DNA of 64,000 nt from Chloroflexota bacterium (GTDB lineage: Bacteria; Vulcanimicrobiota; JAMCWD01), in NCBI GenBank assembly GCA_023475345.1, contig JAMCWD010000016.1, positions 1-64,000 of the forward strand, given 5' to 3'. Below the pieces are notes generated by a model. The model saw only the letters and a list, made by a program, of their open reading frames with translations, ran no database searches and was not told the origin of the DNA. Shown in pieces: positions 1 to 9,452 of the stretch (position 1 is its first letter; each line of letters opens with the position of its first letter). The position numbers and the translations under genes are program-made.

Positions 1-1
1 T

Positions 2-625
2 TTCATTTTCTTCCTTTATCCCGAGCTTTTCCTTGCAACCAACAATGAAGGCAAAATAAGGGAATTGAAAAAACTCGCTACAAATCTTGCCGAAAAATTT
101 CGCTTCCCGGAGGAATTCCCGGATATCCCTCCGCCTGTCGAAAACGGCGAAACTTATCATGAAAACGCCATGATAAAAGCGTTGTATTATTCTGAAAAGA
201 CGGGGCTGCCCAGCCTGGCGGACGATTCAGGGCTTGAAATCGATTTCCTGGGAGGCGCCCCGGGGATACGCTCGTCCCGCTTTGGTGGTGAAACCAGCTT
301 CCGGGAAAAGATGGAGCATGTGCTTAAACTCATGGAAGGAGTCCCGGAAGAAAAGAGGGGCGCCCGCTTCGTATGCAGCGCGGTTCTTGTATGGCCGGAC
401 GGCGAGGTGGTAAGCGGCCGGGGCGAATTGAAAGGCAGAATAGCCGACAGGATAGAAGGGGAAGGCGGCTTCGGATACGACCCAGGTTTCCTGCTGCCTG
501 AAAAAGGCGTAACTGTAGCCATGATCTCCGAAGAGGATAAGAACAGGATAAGCCATAGAACAGGCGCAATAAAAGAAATTTTAAAAAAATGCGGCCTGTT
601 GAAAGACAGTAACCCGGCCCAGTAA
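2..625 (+). CDS. rdgB: RdgB/HAM1 non-canonical purine NTP pyrophosphatase (5' partial)
   Basis: This enzyme hydrolyses dITP, XTP and ITP to monophosphates and so keeps deaminated purines out of DNA. The reading frame is open from base 2. It begins just before the family's signature N-terminal loop, LATNNEGKIRE, which binds the nucleotide triphosphate. A start at the TTG of base 65 would delete that loop, so the true start lies to the left of the window. Downstream are the expected LADDSGLEIDFLGGAPGIRSSR segment (catalytic Asp) and the FGYDPGFLLPE and SHRTGA motifs near the C-terminus. The 207 visible residues are close to the family's full length of about 200. The gene ends 50 bases before a convergent methyltransferase gene. 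Confidence 0.93.
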   Translation, partial: FIFFLYPELFLATNNEGKIRELKKLATNLAEKFRFPEEFPDIPPPVENGETYHENAMIKALYYSEKTGLPSLADDSGLEIDFLGGAPGIRSSRFGGETSFREKMEHVLKLMEGVPEEKRGARFVCSAVLVWPDGEVVSGRGELKGRIADRIEGEGGFGYDPGFLLPEKGVTVAMISEEDKNRISHRTGAIKEILKKCGLLKDSNPAQ

Positions 626-675
626 GCTGAACTTCAGTCTTAAACCTGTACAGGAACAAATTCCGGTACAGTGCC

Positions 676-1596
676 TCAGACTACTTTTCTTGCGACACCT
701 ATTATCGCCGAGCCTGTGGGCAGGTCGCCGAACCGGAGCAGTATCCTTTCAAGCTCGACGGTCATTTCCATACAGAGGTTGAGTACCGGGATCACCTGGT
801 TCTCCCTTTTGATGTGCTGGGTGTCTCCCACCTGTTCTCCCGCGCTTTTGGTCAATGCGTGAATAGCCTTATGGAAGGGATAAAGGAAGAAAATGAAATA
901 AGAAAGTCTTTCCGTTATAAAACCCGCCTTGCGGAGCTTTTCTTCAAGCTCCGGCTTGGTATAGCGGCGCTTGTGCATGCATATCTCGTCATACCTGCCG
1001 AACAATTTTGGATCCGCGGGCACGGTGAAAATCAGCTTACCGCCCGGCTTCAGCCCTTTACGGATCTGTTCAAGGATTTCCATGTCGTCTTCTGCATGTT
1101 CCAGGATATCGAACGCGCCTATAATATCGAAATAATTCTTGAAAGGGAGCCGTCTCCCGTCAAGAAGGTAAACTGGCACCTTATGCCGCTCCCTGCAGAT
1201 CTCAAGGGCGGGCCTGTAGCAATCCCCCCCGGTACAATTGACATTCGCCCGGCGGAGAAACCCCGCCACAGCTCCCGTGCCGCAGCCCAGATCCAGCATG
1301 CGATGCTTTTTGTCACTGATCTCGTTTTTACAATATGTGTGAAGCATGTCCAGGATCACGTGGTTACGCCCGCTGTACCAGAAGTGATCTCTTTCGGTCT
1401 TCTCCCGGATCTTCAGAAAGCGGGTCTCATAGTTTTTTTCAGGAGCCACGGACGGCGCGAGCAGGTCGATCATGCCTTCAACGGTAACAGGATACCCCCG
1501 CTTACAGATGCCCTGGCAGTTATATGCCATCTTTTCAAGGAGGAGTTCCCCGCCGCACTGGGGGCAGATCATGACGCCTTCCTGGTTTGCCATCAT
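676..1596 (-). CDS. Zinc-ribbon class I SAM-dependent methyltransferase
   Basis: A Trm112-like zinc ribbon (Cys11, Cys14, Cys27, Cys31) precedes a Rossmann methyltransferase with the SAM motif DLGCGTG at residues 102-108 and the post-motif segment GAFDILEHAEDD. Two tandem ATGs open the frame directly behind an AGGAGGG ribosome site; the second, 3 bases in, has the better spacing. The C-terminal half resembles the gene at 9944 in the DILEH block, the RRYxxxEL segment and the ending, so the two are paralogues. The substrate is unknown. Its place beside polysaccharide genes suggests a sugar or lipid-linked intermediate. It is transcribed away from the polysaccharide cluster and ends convergently with rdgB. 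Confidence 0.8.
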   Translation of the reverse strand: MMANQEGVMICPQCGGELLLEKMAYNCQGICKRGYPVTVEGMIDLLAPSVAPEKNYETRFLKIREKTERDHFWYSGRNHVILDMLHTYCKNEISDKKHRMLDLGCGTGAVAGFLRRANVNCTGGDCYRPALEICRERHKVPVYLLDGRRLPFKNYFDIIGAFDILEHAEDDMEILEQIRKGLKPGGKLIFTVPADPKLFGRYDEICMHKRRYTKPELEEKLRKAGFITERLSYFIFFLYPFHKAIHALTKSAGEQVGDTQHIKRENQVIPVLNLCMEMTVELERILLRFGDLPTGSAIIGVARKVV

Positions 1597-1959
1597 CCCT
1601 CCTGAAACATAAAAATTTTAGGATCCGATCCGCTTAAACCGAAGAAATGCATGGATAAAGCATGAGAACTGTGCTTGATATTTAAATAGTTAATTCTACA
1701 TATATCGTAAATTTCCTTGTAGCTATTGCCCGGCCCCCCGCTTACCGCCCGGCAATCGGCTGGCTCATGAAAAAATTTTTAAGATTTATTAAGCGGGCCA
1801 GATCTGTTTTTATGCATTGATTCGAATGAAGGAGATCGGATCTTTATGCAGAAAAATTTATGCCGGTTCCGGGAAAGATATTGATTTGTCAATCGCAGCA
1901 GAAATATCGGGCCGTGATTTTGAACAAGCCGCGAACCGGTTCAAGTTTATTTTCAGGAG
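1597..1959. promoter_or_regulatory. Divergent intergenic region, 363 bp
   Basis: This gap separates the divergent methyltransferase and nucleotidyltransferase genes and must contain both promoters. It has AT-rich stretches around 1670-1710 and 1765-1790. A weak sigma70-like pair, TTGATA and TACATA with about 16 bases between, lies near 1676-1703 on the plus strand. I see no small ORF with a ribosome site, no tRNA and no clear terminator. Confidence 0.35.
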
Positions 1960-1965
1960 ATGGCG

Positions 1966-2694
1966 ATGAAAGGCATAATTCTAGCCGGGGGAAAAGGGAC
2001 CAGGCTCAACCCGCTTACTGAAATAACCAACAAGCATCTTCTTCCTGTGGGCAGGGAGCCGATGATATGGCACCCGGTAAAGCAGCTTGTTTCCGCGGGC
2101 ATCGTGGACCTTATGGTTATAACTTCCACTGAGCACATGGGGGATGTTGTGAATTCGCTCGGTTCGGGCAGGAGGTTCGGCTGTGAATTCACATACCGCG
2201 TCCAGGAGCAGGCGGGCGGCATCGCCGAAGCGTTATCCCTTGCCGAAAGGTTTGCAAACGGCGAAAGGATCGTCGTCCTGCTGGGGGATAATATCTTCGA
2301 ATACTCCATCAAGCCTTACGTCCGGGAATTCGAAAAACAGGAAAAGGGAGCCCGCGTTCTCATAAAGGAAGTAAACGAGCCTGAACATTACGGCGTCGCC
2401 GCTCTTGACGAAAAGCAGATCCTGGAAATAGAAGAAAAGCCCAACAAGCCGAAAAGCAATTTTGCCGTACTGGGATGCTATATGTACGATAATCAGATTT
2501 TCGACATCATAAAGCAGACCGGGCCTTCGGCCCGCGGCGAACTGGAAATCACCACCGTCAACAATATCTATATTCATAAAGGACAGCTTGAATACAGCAT
2601 CATCTCCGGCAGGTGGACGGACGCCGGCACTTTCCAATCGCTCAACCAAGCCAACCGGATACTGCTGGAGAGCGACAACAAGATCCTCCAGTAA
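1966..2694 (+). CDS. Glucose-1-phosphate thymidylyltransferase-like sugar nucleotidyltransferase
   Basis: The enzyme couples a sugar 1-phosphate to an NTP, most likely dTTP plus glucose 1-phosphate giving dTDP-glucose. The N-terminal signature MKGIILAGGKGTRLNPLT is the nucleotide-binding loop of the RfbA/RmlA family. LLGDNIFE supplies the metal-binding Asp, and EEKP and GRWTDAGTF are further family motifs. At 242 residues it is the short form, lacking the C-terminal extension of the ~290-residue RmlA. The ATG at 1966 sits 6 bases behind AGGAG; an ATG at 1960 would touch that ribosome site. It heads the polysaccharide cluster. With RffA downstream it suggests a dTDP-4-amino-4,6-dideoxy sugar, although the required RfbB dehydratase is not in the window. 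Confidence 0.88.
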   Translation: MKGIILAGGKGTRLNPLTEITNKHLLPVGREPMIWHPVKQLVSAGIVDLMVITSTEHMGDVVNSLGSGRRFGCEFTYRVQEQAGGIAEALSLAERFANGERIVVLLGDNIFEYSIKPYVREFEKQEKGARVLIKEVNEPEHYGVAALDEKQILEIEEKPNKPKSNFAVLGCYMYDNQIFDIIKQTGPSARGELEITTVNNIYIHKGQLEYSIISGRWTDAGTFQSLNQANRILLESDNKILQ

Positions 2695-3029
2695 GCAGGA
2701 CGGCAGGAACGAGCAGACACCTTCCCGGGAACAATCGTTGAAAAAAATCCTGGATGCTGATGTTTATCACCTGTTCAGGACTCAATATTTGTTTCGTTGT
2801 AGCAGGTATTTATTTGTTTTGATATTTATTGCTTTACAGGGCAAAGGAATAATGCGATTTTTACAGAAGTTTTACTCTGGGTTCTTGCGGAAGCAAAAAC
2901 CTGTGGGAGCATCGGAAACCTCGATTTTATCAGGGTTTTCGGGAGATAAGGTCTTATTTTTTATGAAAGACCCGATCTAAAATTAAGAAGTTTAATTAAA
3001 GCCGGACATTACAACCGGGAGATACCGAT
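2695..3029. other. Intergenic region, 335 bp, no supported gene
   Basis: The sequence between the nucleotidyltransferase and the GT2 gene is AT-rich. A plus-strand frame stays open to 2980 and would encode a Phe- and Leu-rich peptide from a TTG near 2738. It has no ribosome site and no recognisable motif, so I do not call a gene. The last 60 bases before 3030 are AT-rich and could hold a promoter for the next gene. No inverted-repeat terminator is evident. Confidence 0.4.
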
Positions 3030-3959
3030 ATGAAACTTTCGATCATAACTACAATGTATTACTCCGCGCCGCATCTGGAGGAATTTTACAATAGGATTTC
3101 CGCTTCGGCAAAAAAGGTGACGGATGATTACGAGATTATTTTTGTAAATGACGGCTCGCCCGATGAATCGCTCGACATTGCACGGGGCTTTTTAGAAAAA
3201 GACAAGAAAGTAAGAATCGTGGACCTGTCCAGGAATTTCGGCCATCACAAGGCGATAGTAACCGGGCTGGGTTACGCCAGGGGTGAAAAGATTTTCATTA
3301 TCGACTGCGACCTCGAGGAAGAACCTGAATTGCTCGATGAATTTTATGAAAAGTTCCGGCAGGAAGACGACTGTGATGTTGTTTATGGGATTCAGCGCTC
3401 AAGGAGAGGGCGCTTTTTCGAAAAAATTTCAGGCAATCTTTTTTATTTCATATTCAATTCCTTTTCAGACATAAAAATGCCGCCCAACATGGGCGTTACG
3501 AGGCTGATGAGCAGACGCTATGTTCAAAGCCTCCTGAGATACAGGGAGCAGGTCGTCTTCCTGGCCGGGATATGGATGGCTGTAGGCTACAAGCAGGTTC
3601 CCATTTTGATAGACAAACATTCCAGAGGGAAATCCACTTACACCCTGAGGAAAAGAATCTCGCTTTTCATTAACGCGATCACTTCGTTCAGCGACAAACC
3701 GTTGAGAATGATCTTCTATACCGGTTTTATTATTTCACTGCTGGCCGGGGTCACTATTGCATACCTTATTATCAGGAAGTTATTTTTTGCAACGCCCATC
3801 CCCGGATGGACATCCCTCACGGTAACGATCTGGTTCCTGGGCGGCCTGGTAATATTTTTCATGGGCTTGATCGGCATATATCTTTCCCGCGTATTTATCG
3901 AGACGAAAGACAGGCCGTACACCATAATCAAGGAAGTTTACGAAGAAAAAGATAATTGA
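3030..3959 (+). CDS. Family 2 glycosyltransferase, GtrB/ArnC/DPM1-like membrane protein
   Basis: Family members transfer a sugar from a nucleotide donor to undecaprenyl (or dolichyl) phosphate on the cytoplasmic face of the membrane. The GT-A fold is clear: LSIITTMYYSAPHLEEF at the N-terminus, FVNDGSPDESLDIAR, the metal-binding IDCDLEEEPE and the NFGHHKAIVTGL segment. Two hydrophobic segments at about residues 235-257 and 270-292 anchor it, as in ArnC and GtrB. At 309 residues it is of normal size. Its partners in a lipid-linked sugar route could be the SMR-like protein at 9579 and the GT-C-like protein at 11945. The sugar is unknown. Confidence 0.87.
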   Translation: MKLSIITTMYYSAPHLEEFYNRISASAKKVTDDYEIIFVNDGSPDESLDIARGFLEKDKKVRIVDLSRNFGHHKAIVTGLGYARGEKIFIIDCDLEEEPELLDEFYEKFRQEDDCDVVYGIQRSRRGRFFEKISGNLFYFIFNSFSDIKMPPNMGVTRLMSRRYVQSLLRYREQVVFLAGIWMAVGYKQVPILIDKHSRGKSTYTLRKRISLFINAITSFSDKPLRMIFYTGFIISLLAGVTIAYLIIRKLFFATPIPGWTSLTVTIWFLGGLVIFFMGLIGIYLSRVFIETKDRPYTIIKEVYEEKDN

Positions 3960-4025
3960 ACGGATGCGCCGGGACTCATGGAACGGTACCTGCCCGGGCG
4001 GCTGAATACTGAAAGGCATACGGAC

Positions 4026-5849
4026 ATGTGCGGGATATGCGGATTTTACGGATACAGGGATGACCGCCTGCTCAATGAAATGAACGGGCTCCTGATTCAC
4101 AGGGGGCCCGATGAAGACGGTTTTTTTTATAGTGATCAGTGCTCCCTGGCAATGCGGAGATTGTCGATAGTTGACGTAAAAACAGGACGGCAGCCTTCTT
4201 ATTCCACGGACGAAAGCGTGGTCTCCGTATTCAACGGGGAGATCTACAACTTCATAGAACTGCGGGAACAACTGGAGAAAAAAGGATACAAGTTCAGATC
4301 GGATCATTCCGATTCTGAGGTTATCCCTAATCTTTACATGGAATACGGCACGAAGTTCGTAGAGTTAATAACCGGCATGTTTGCAATTGCAATTTATGAT
4401 AAGAAAGCGAAGAAATTGCTTCTTGTAAGGGACAGGGTGGGCAAAAAGCCTTTGTATTATGCGAGGAGAGACGGCGGGATCTTTTTTTCATCGGAGATAA
4501 AATCTTTAAAACGGGCCGGGTTCGGGAAAAGCCTGAGAGAAGAATCGGTTTATTGTTATTTCGCGAAAAGAAACACCTGTGCGCCTTATACTATTTACAG
4601 CGATATTCTCCAGATGGAACCTGCATCGGTACTGGAATTTGATGGAAATGATTGCAGGACTTTTAAATATTGGGATATCCAGTTTACGGGCGATCTGAAA
4701 TTGAAAGACGAAAGGGAATACATTGAGCTTCTGACTGAAGAATTTGAAAAAAGCGTCGCAAAGAGAATGAACATGGATGTCGAGTATGGGAGCTATTTGA
4801 GCGGAGGCCTGGATTCCAGCCTTGTAACTGCAGTGCTTGCTTCCATGAGGCCCAGGAAATTAAAAACCTTTACGCTGACGTACAGGGATACCCTGGAGGG
4901 GAAAGAGGAGGACAAGAAGTTTGCAGACCGGATGTCCGGAGCGCTGGGCACCGAGCACTACGAGTACCTTCTCACGGGAGAGGAAGTTTTCAGGGACCTG
5001 CCGGATATTCTCCGGTCTTTCGATGAGCCTTTCGCCGGTGTAGTGAGCACATTCTTCTTGAGCAAGTTAATCACGAGGCATGTGAAAGTCGCATTTTCCG
5101 GAGACGGCGCAGATGAAATATTCGGAAGCTACCTCACTCACCGGCTTTCAAGTCCCATCGAATATCTCCGCAGGTTCGTCGAGCCGCCTGCTTATTCCCG
5201 GCTGTCACAGGCCGATAAAACCAGGCTGGCCCCGTTCAATACTCCCGCCGAGTACGAGAAACTGCTCGGCATTTACGAAAAAAACAACACTAAATGGAGA
5301 GACAAATTCCTGGTATTCAATGAAGCCGGGTTGGGAGAATTATTTAACAGGGAGGTCGGGTTCATCCCCGGTTTTAATATCGAAACCAAGGGCAAAAGCG
5401 AGCTTAATATCACCCTGGAATCGGAGTTCAAGGATCAACTGCACAACCAGGTTCTGGCATTCGTTGACAGATTGTCCATGGCTCATTCCATCGAGATCAG
5501 GTCGCCGTTCCTGGATTATGAGCTTGTCGAGCTTGTAGCTTCTTTTCCGGCCCATCTCAAGATCAAAGACGGCGAAAATAAATATGTCCTCAAGAAAACG
5601 GCACTGAAATACCTCCCGCAGGATCTCGTTTTCAGGAAAAAAGAAGGCTTTGTTCTGCCCAATTACAGGTGGATAGAGGGTGACTATTACGGCCTGGTGC
5701 GCGATACTATACTTGGCTCGAAAATGATCGAAGGGCTGGGCATGAACAGGGGATACATATCGTGCATGCTGGACAAATTAAAATCGGACGGGTTATATCA
5801 TGCCAGGGTCTGGTGCCTGTATAACTTTGCAGTCTGGTATGATTTATGA
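4026..5849 (+). CDS. asnB: Glutamine-dependent asparagine synthetase / AsnB-type amidotransferase
   Basis: AsnB enzymes take ammonia from glutamine and amidate an ATP-activated carboxylate, classically aspartate. The ATG at 4026 gives Met-Cys-Gly-Ile-Cys, leaving Cys2 as the glutaminase nucleophile. An ATG 48 bases upstream would bury that Cys, so I prefer 4026 (607 residues). The class II glutaminase domain carries LIHRGPDEDG and VFNGEIYN. The synthetase domain has the PPi loop SGGLDSSLV, then AFSGDGADEIFGSY and SIEIRSPFLDYELVE. Such genes are common in O-antigen clusters, where some amidate uronic acids. That role is inferred from the neighbours, and true asparagine synthesis is equally possible. 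Confidence 0.9.
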   Translation: MCGICGFYGYRDDRLLNEMNGLLIHRGPDEDGFFYSDQCSLAMRRLSIVDVKTGRQPSYSTDESVVSVFNGEIYNFIELREQLEKKGYKFRSDHSDSEVIPNLYMEYGTKFVELITGMFAIAIYDKKAKKLLLVRDRVGKKPLYYARRDGGIFFSSEIKSLKRAGFGKSLREESVYCYFAKRNTCAPYTIYSDILQMEPASVLEFDGNDCRTFKYWDIQFTGDLKLKDEREYIELLTEEFEKSVAKRMNMDVEYGSYLSGGLDSSLVTAVLASMRPRKLKTFTLTYRDTLEGKEEDKKFADRMSGALGTEHYEYLLTGEEVFRDLPDILRSFDEPFAGVVSTFFLSKLITRHVKVAFSGDGADEIFGSYLTHRLSSPIEYLRRFVEPPAYSRLSQADKTRLAPFNTPAEYEKLLGIYEKNNTKWRDKFLVFNEAGLGELFNREVGFIPGFNIETKGKSELNITLESEFKDQLHNQVLAFVDRLSMAHSIEIRSPFLDYELVELVASFPAHLKIKDGENKYVLKKTALKYLPQDLVFRKKEGFVLPNYRWIEGDYYGLVRDTILGSKMIEGLGMNRGYISCMLDKLKSDGLYHARVWCLYNFAVWYDL

Positions 5850-5924
5850 TAATTGCCGGGACTTGCCCGGCTGTAAGATTGAAACGGAAGACTTAACGAT
5901 GATTAATTCAGGAGGCGTTTCATA

Positions 5925-6929
5925 ATGAAACACAGGTTGATGGATTTCATCCACTGTCCTGATTGTAAAGAAGATTTTGTGTTGAATGTTGATGAACAAC
6001 AGGGAGAAGAAATTATTTCAGGAACGATTGAATGTCCCGGTTGTAAGGCCAGGTATTTCATTATCAAGGGAATACTGCGTTTTTTAAAGGATATAAATTC
6101 GGAGGAAGATTTAAGGGCGGTCTATGCGGATTCATTCGGACAGCAATGGACCACTTACAACTGGCTGAGAGATGAAGATGAAAAAGAATTTTCTACTATC
6201 ACGGATTTGAGCAAGGAAGATTTATCTCAAAAAGTCATACTGGATATCGGTTGTGGGGGCGGCCGGTTTTCCAGGATTGTCAGCCGCTACTGCCGGGAGT
6301 TTGTCGGGTTCGATTATTCTATAGCCGTTGAAAAAGCATACGAGTTATGCAAAGACGTGCCGTCCGCCCACTTCCTGCAATGCGATGTAAATTATCACCC
6401 TTTAAAGCCCTGTATGTTTGATTTTGCTTACAGCCACGGTGTTATCCACCATACATCAAATACAAAAAAGTCGTTCGACAATTTGCCCGGCCTCGTTAAA
6501 GAAGGCGGGTTGTTTTATATAGCGGTATTCAGGCAGTCTTTCATTCTTTTGAGATGGTCGGATAGTTTCTGGAGGCTTATTTTAAACAAGCTGCCTTACG
6601 GCGCTCTCGATAAAGTCTGCGGAGCATTAAGTTATCTGAAATATTTACCGTTTCCTATTTTTTTCAAGCGCTTCTTCTGGTTCTCATTACAACCCACCAA
6701 AGAACTCAGAAAATATTGTCTGTTCGACTGGTACGGGCCGAAGTATCACCATGAGCATACCGTGCAGGAAGTTATGGGATGGTTTGAAGAAGCCGGTTAT
6801 GAAAAAATAAAATATATAAATGCGTGGCCGTACTGCCCCCCGGAAGAAAAGTATGCCATACCGGGATTCTTCGACAGCTTCAGGCTGGGCCAGTTATTGG
6901 GTGTTATCGGCACCAGGAAGAAAACCTGA
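5925..6929 (+). CDS. Zinc-ribbon class I SAM-dependent methyltransferase
   Basis: Residues 1-50 form a Trm112-like zinc ribbon (Cys11, Cys14, Cys37, Cys40). It is followed by a Rossmann methyltransferase with SAM motif LDIGCGGGRFS around residue 107 and YSHGVIHHTSN at the motif IV position. The C-terminal ~110 residues are aromatic-rich (FKRFFWFSLQPTKELRKYC, DWYGPKYHHEHT), a pattern seen in sugar-modifying methyltransferases of polysaccharide clusters. The start follows an AGGAGG-type site (caggaggcgtttcataATG). It lies 75 bases after asnB in the same orientation. The substrate is not known. Confidence 0.82.
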   Translation: MKHRLMDFIHCPDCKEDFVLNVDEQQGEEIISGTIECPGCKARYFIIKGILRFLKDINSEEDLRAVYADSFGQQWTTYNWLRDEDEKEFSTITDLSKEDLSQKVILDIGCGGGRFSRIVSRYCREFVGFDYSIAVEKAYELCKDVPSAHFLQCDVNYHPLKPCMFDFAYSHGVIHHTSNTKKSFDNLPGLVKEGGLFYIAVFRQSFILLRWSDSFWRLILNKLPYGALDKVCGALSYLKYLPFPIFFKRFFWFSLQPTKELRKYCLFDWYGPKYHHEHTVQEVMGWFEEAGYEKIKYINAWPYCPPEEKYAIPGFFDSFRLGQLLGVIGTRKKT

Positions 6930-7109
6930 ATTATCACTGCCGTCCGATAAAAATACATACCTTTGCCATTTCTGCCTGTTAACGGCAATATTTCAGAGGA
7001 TTTTTTATTACATGGAAGAAGTAAAGGTATCGGCAGAAATCGCCCGGAGATAGAGAAAACCGGCCTTTCTGCTCACCCGGTTTCTATCTCTACAAGGGAC
7101 AGGCAGGTT

Positions 7110-8093
7110 ATGGATCAGGCAGAAAAAGATAGACTACTGAAAATAGAAACAAAGCTTGTGAATTGGGATTATCCCCCACAGGTCATAATAGAAACTACTT
7201 CCTACTGTAATATGAAGTGTATTCATTGTAATCACAGGATCATGAAAAGACCCCGTCAACACATGAGCGATGAATTGTACAAGAAAATCATTGATGAAAT
7301 TGCCGATGTGAAGCCTGATACTGAGGTCTGGCCGACCTTTTACGGAGAGGCACTCATTCTGGGTGAAAAATTATTCGAGCGGTTGAGATATGCAAGGGAC
7401 AGGGGACTGACCAACCAGGTTTTGAATTCCAACGGCAGGCTGCTGGACAGAAAGGATTGGATAGATCAAATTTTGACGTCGGGTCTGAAACGGTTTCTTT
7501 TGTCTCTGGACGGCTTTACAACAGAGACATTCGAAAAGATCAGGGTCGGGGGCAAAAGGGACCGGATTTATGCTGCGGTTGAGAAATTGCTGAAGAGAAA
7601 AAAAGAGCTTGGCCTGGATTATCCCGTGATACAATGCCAGTTTTCGGTGATGAAAGAGAACGAGCACGAGGTTGGAAGATTCCGGGAATACTGGGAAGAA
7701 AGAAATGCGGAAGTAAAAGTGAGGAATATGCTTTCTTGGACGAATTCGGGAGATGTAGTTGCTTCCAACCTGGATTATAATACTGACTTCAGAACCGCCT
7801 GCGCATGGGCGAACAGCACGGCCGCCATCCATGCAAACGGGAACCTTGTAACATGTGCGGCGGATTATGAGGGCGGGTTCATCGCGGGCAATGTCGAAGA
7901 TCAGACCATAGGCGAGATATGGAACGGGCCGCATTATGAAAAAGTCAGAAAAGTCCACAGGGAGCACAGGTGGCATGAAATACCCGGAATATGTAAAAAG
8001 TGCCCTGACTGGCAGGCCGTAGGCGCAGTATATCACGAAAATAAAAGGGTAGGTGTTAAAGAAGGGGCCAGGCCGTTCTGGGACGGGTTATAG
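7110..8093 (+). CDS. Radical SAM protein with SPASM domain
   Basis: Cys33, Cys37 and Cys40 (TSYCNMKCIHC) form the CxxxCxxC site for the SAM-cleaving [4Fe-4S] cluster. The C-terminal third holds a SPASM domain with Cys-rich spacing: NGNLVTCAADYEGG, the GNV-x-IGEIWNG block and a final CKKC pair for auxiliary clusters. The frame is open from 6963, but the ATG at 7110 after an AGGCAGG sequence puts the N-terminus at the usual distance from the Cys motif (327 residues). Relatives include peptide-modifying, anaerobic sulfatase-maturing and aminosugar-converting enzymes. Inside a polysaccharide cluster with no precursor peptide nearby, a sugar substrate is the likelier guess. Confidence 0.85.
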   Translation: MDQAEKDRLLKIETKLVNWDYPPQVIIETTSYCNMKCIHCNHRIMKRPRQHMSDELYKKIIDEIADVKPDTEVWPTFYGEALILGEKLFERLRYARDRGLTNQVLNSNGRLLDRKDWIDQILTSGLKRFLLSLDGFTTETFEKIRVGGKRDRIYAAVEKLLKRKKELGLDYPVIQCQFSVMKENEHEVGRFREYWEERNAEVKVRNMLSWTNSGDVVASNLDYNTDFRTACAWANSTAAIHANGNLVTCAADYEGGFIAGNVEDQTIGEIWNGPHYEKVRKVHREHRWHEIPGICKKCPDWQAVGAVYHENKRVGVKEGARPFWDGL

Positions 8094-8160
8094 AAGAAAA
8101 AATCCGATCGGCTTTTCGATACGGGTCATTGGTTACAAATAATTAATTCGGCAGGGCGAC

Positions 8161-8757
8161 ATGAAAAAAATATTGATATACGGTTCAAGAGAATTCGGCC
8201 GGGTGATAAAAGATCTTGCAATTCAGGCAGGTTTCGAAGTAGCAGGTTTCATAGATGATTTTAACAGCGGCGACGGCATCCTGGGCGACTTTGAACATGT
8301 CAGAAAAAATTATCCGCCGGGTTCGTATGAAATCCTTGTAGCGGTGGGGTATAAAGATTTAAAGGCCCGGTGGGAGGTCTGCCGGAAAATCATATCCGCC
8401 GGGTATAAATCACCTGTAATAATTCATTCCCGGGCTTATGTCAGGGACCCAGGGGCCGTCGGGCAGGGCGCTGTCATAATGGCCGGGGCGATAGTCGATA
8501 TGTACTGCAGGATCGGCGATTTTGCGGTGTTGTGGCCCGGCGTAACCGTTGCCCACGATAGTATCGTGGGAGCCAATACATTTTTATCGCCCAATTGCAC
8601 CGTGTGCGGAGGTGTTACCATCGGCGACGGGTGCTTCATCGGCGCCGGCGCAATAATAGCCGACCACAACGAAGTACCTTCCGGAAGCTTTGTAAAAGCA
8701 GGCCGGATATATTACCTGCCGGGCAGGAAGGGCGATGCTCCAGAGGATAACAGGTGA
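8161..8757 (+). CDS. NeuD/PglD-family sugar acyltransferase (left-handed beta-helix)
   Basis: The N-terminal ~75 residues form a small Rossmann-like PglD_N domain (KKILIYGSREFGRVIKDLA). The rest is hexapeptide repeat: GAVGQGAVIMAGAIVDMYC, IGDFAVLWPGVTVAHDS, then CTVCGGVTIGDGCFIGAGAII. This architecture is typical of acetyl-CoA-dependent enzymes that N-acetylate aminosugars (PglD) or O-acetylate sialic acid (NeuD). His in VAHDS is the likely catalytic base. At 198 residues it is normal size. Its last four bases overlap the GTG of the next gene, so the two are translationally coupled. The RffA aminotransferase downstream could supply the amino group it acylates. Confidence 0.85.
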   Translation: MKKILIYGSREFGRVIKDLAIQAGFEVAGFIDDFNSGDGILGDFEHVRKNYPPGSYEILVAVGYKDLKARWEVCRKIISAGYKSPVIIHSRAYVRDPGAVGQGAVIMAGAIVDMYCRIGDFAVLWPGVTVAHDSIVGANTFLSPNCTVCGGVTIGDGCFIGAGAIIADHNEVPSGSFVKAGRIYYLPGRKGDAPEDNR

Positions 8758-9452
8758 AAAAAGTAGCCGTTATCCAGTCCAATTACATTCCCTGGAAAGG
8801 ATATTTCGACATTATTCATGATGCCGATCTTTTTATTTTTTATGATGATGTCCAATTCACTAAGAATGACTGGCGAAACAGGAACAGGTTAAAAACTCCC
8901 GGGGGAGCAAAATGGCTCTCGATCCCGGTAGGCCAGAGCCTGGACAGGCTTATCTGCGAGGTAACTTTGAATGATTCGCGCTGGGCCGTAAAACACTGGA
9001 AAACAATCAGCCAATATTATTCCAGGGCGCCGTTTTTTAAAACATACAGTGATTTTTTCGAACATTTTTATCTTGAGATGAAATGGGATAACCTCTCCGA
9101 TTTGAACCATTTCCTCATAAAATCGATTTCCCGGGATTTCCTCGGAATAGATACAGAGTTCAAAGATTCGCGGGATTTTTTCGTTTCCGGCGAAAGGCTC
9201 GATCGGCTTTTTGATCTATTAAAAAAAGCAGGCACCGATATTTACATTTCCGGCCCTTCGGCGAAAAATTATATAGATGAAAGAAGATTTCAGGAAGCGG
9301 GCATAAAACTTATCTATAAAGATTACACAGGCTATCCGGAATACTCCCAGTTTTATCCCCCGTTCATTCACGAGGTTTCGATCCTGGATCTCCTCTTTCA
9401 TGCCGGCCCGGATGCAGGATATTATATCTGGGGATGGCGGGAATCTGTATGA
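8754..9452 (+). CDS. WbqC family protein
   Basis: The protein matches the WbqC family from its first residues: KVAVIQSNYIPWKGYFDII, then FIFYDDVQFTKNDWRNRNR and TPGGAKWLSIPV, ending in the usual region near EVSILDLLFHAGP. Members occur almost only in O-antigen and aminosugar clusters and have been linked to modification of the sugar amine; the chemistry is not settled. Translation starts at a GTG that shares its last bases with the stop of the NeuD-like gene (GTGA). Length is 232 residues. The function here is inferred from context. Confidence 0.85.
   Translation: MKKVAVIQSNYIPWKGYFDIIHDADLFIFYDDVQFTKNDWRNRNRLKTPGGAKWLSIPVGQSLDRLICEVTLNDSRWAVKHWKTISQYYSRAPFFKTYSDFFEHFYLEMKWDNLSDLNHFLIKSISRDFLGIDTEFKDSRDFFVSGERLDRLFDLLKKAGTDIYISGPSAKNYIDERRFQEAGIKLIYKDYTGYPEYSQFYPPFIHEVSILDLLFHAGPDAGYYIWGWRESV

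Noticed and set aside
814..1605. Plus-strand open frame of 263 codons antisense to the first methyltransferase
   Set aside because: The minus-strand gene has a SAM motif, zinc ribbon and strong ribosome site. The antisense frame reads as a shadow.
2588..2980. Plus-strand open frame of 130 codons overlapping the nucleotidyltransferase and continuing into the gap
   Set aside because: It overlaps a real gene in another frame, has no ribosome site at any start and matches no family. The intergenic part is only a long AT-rich open stretch.
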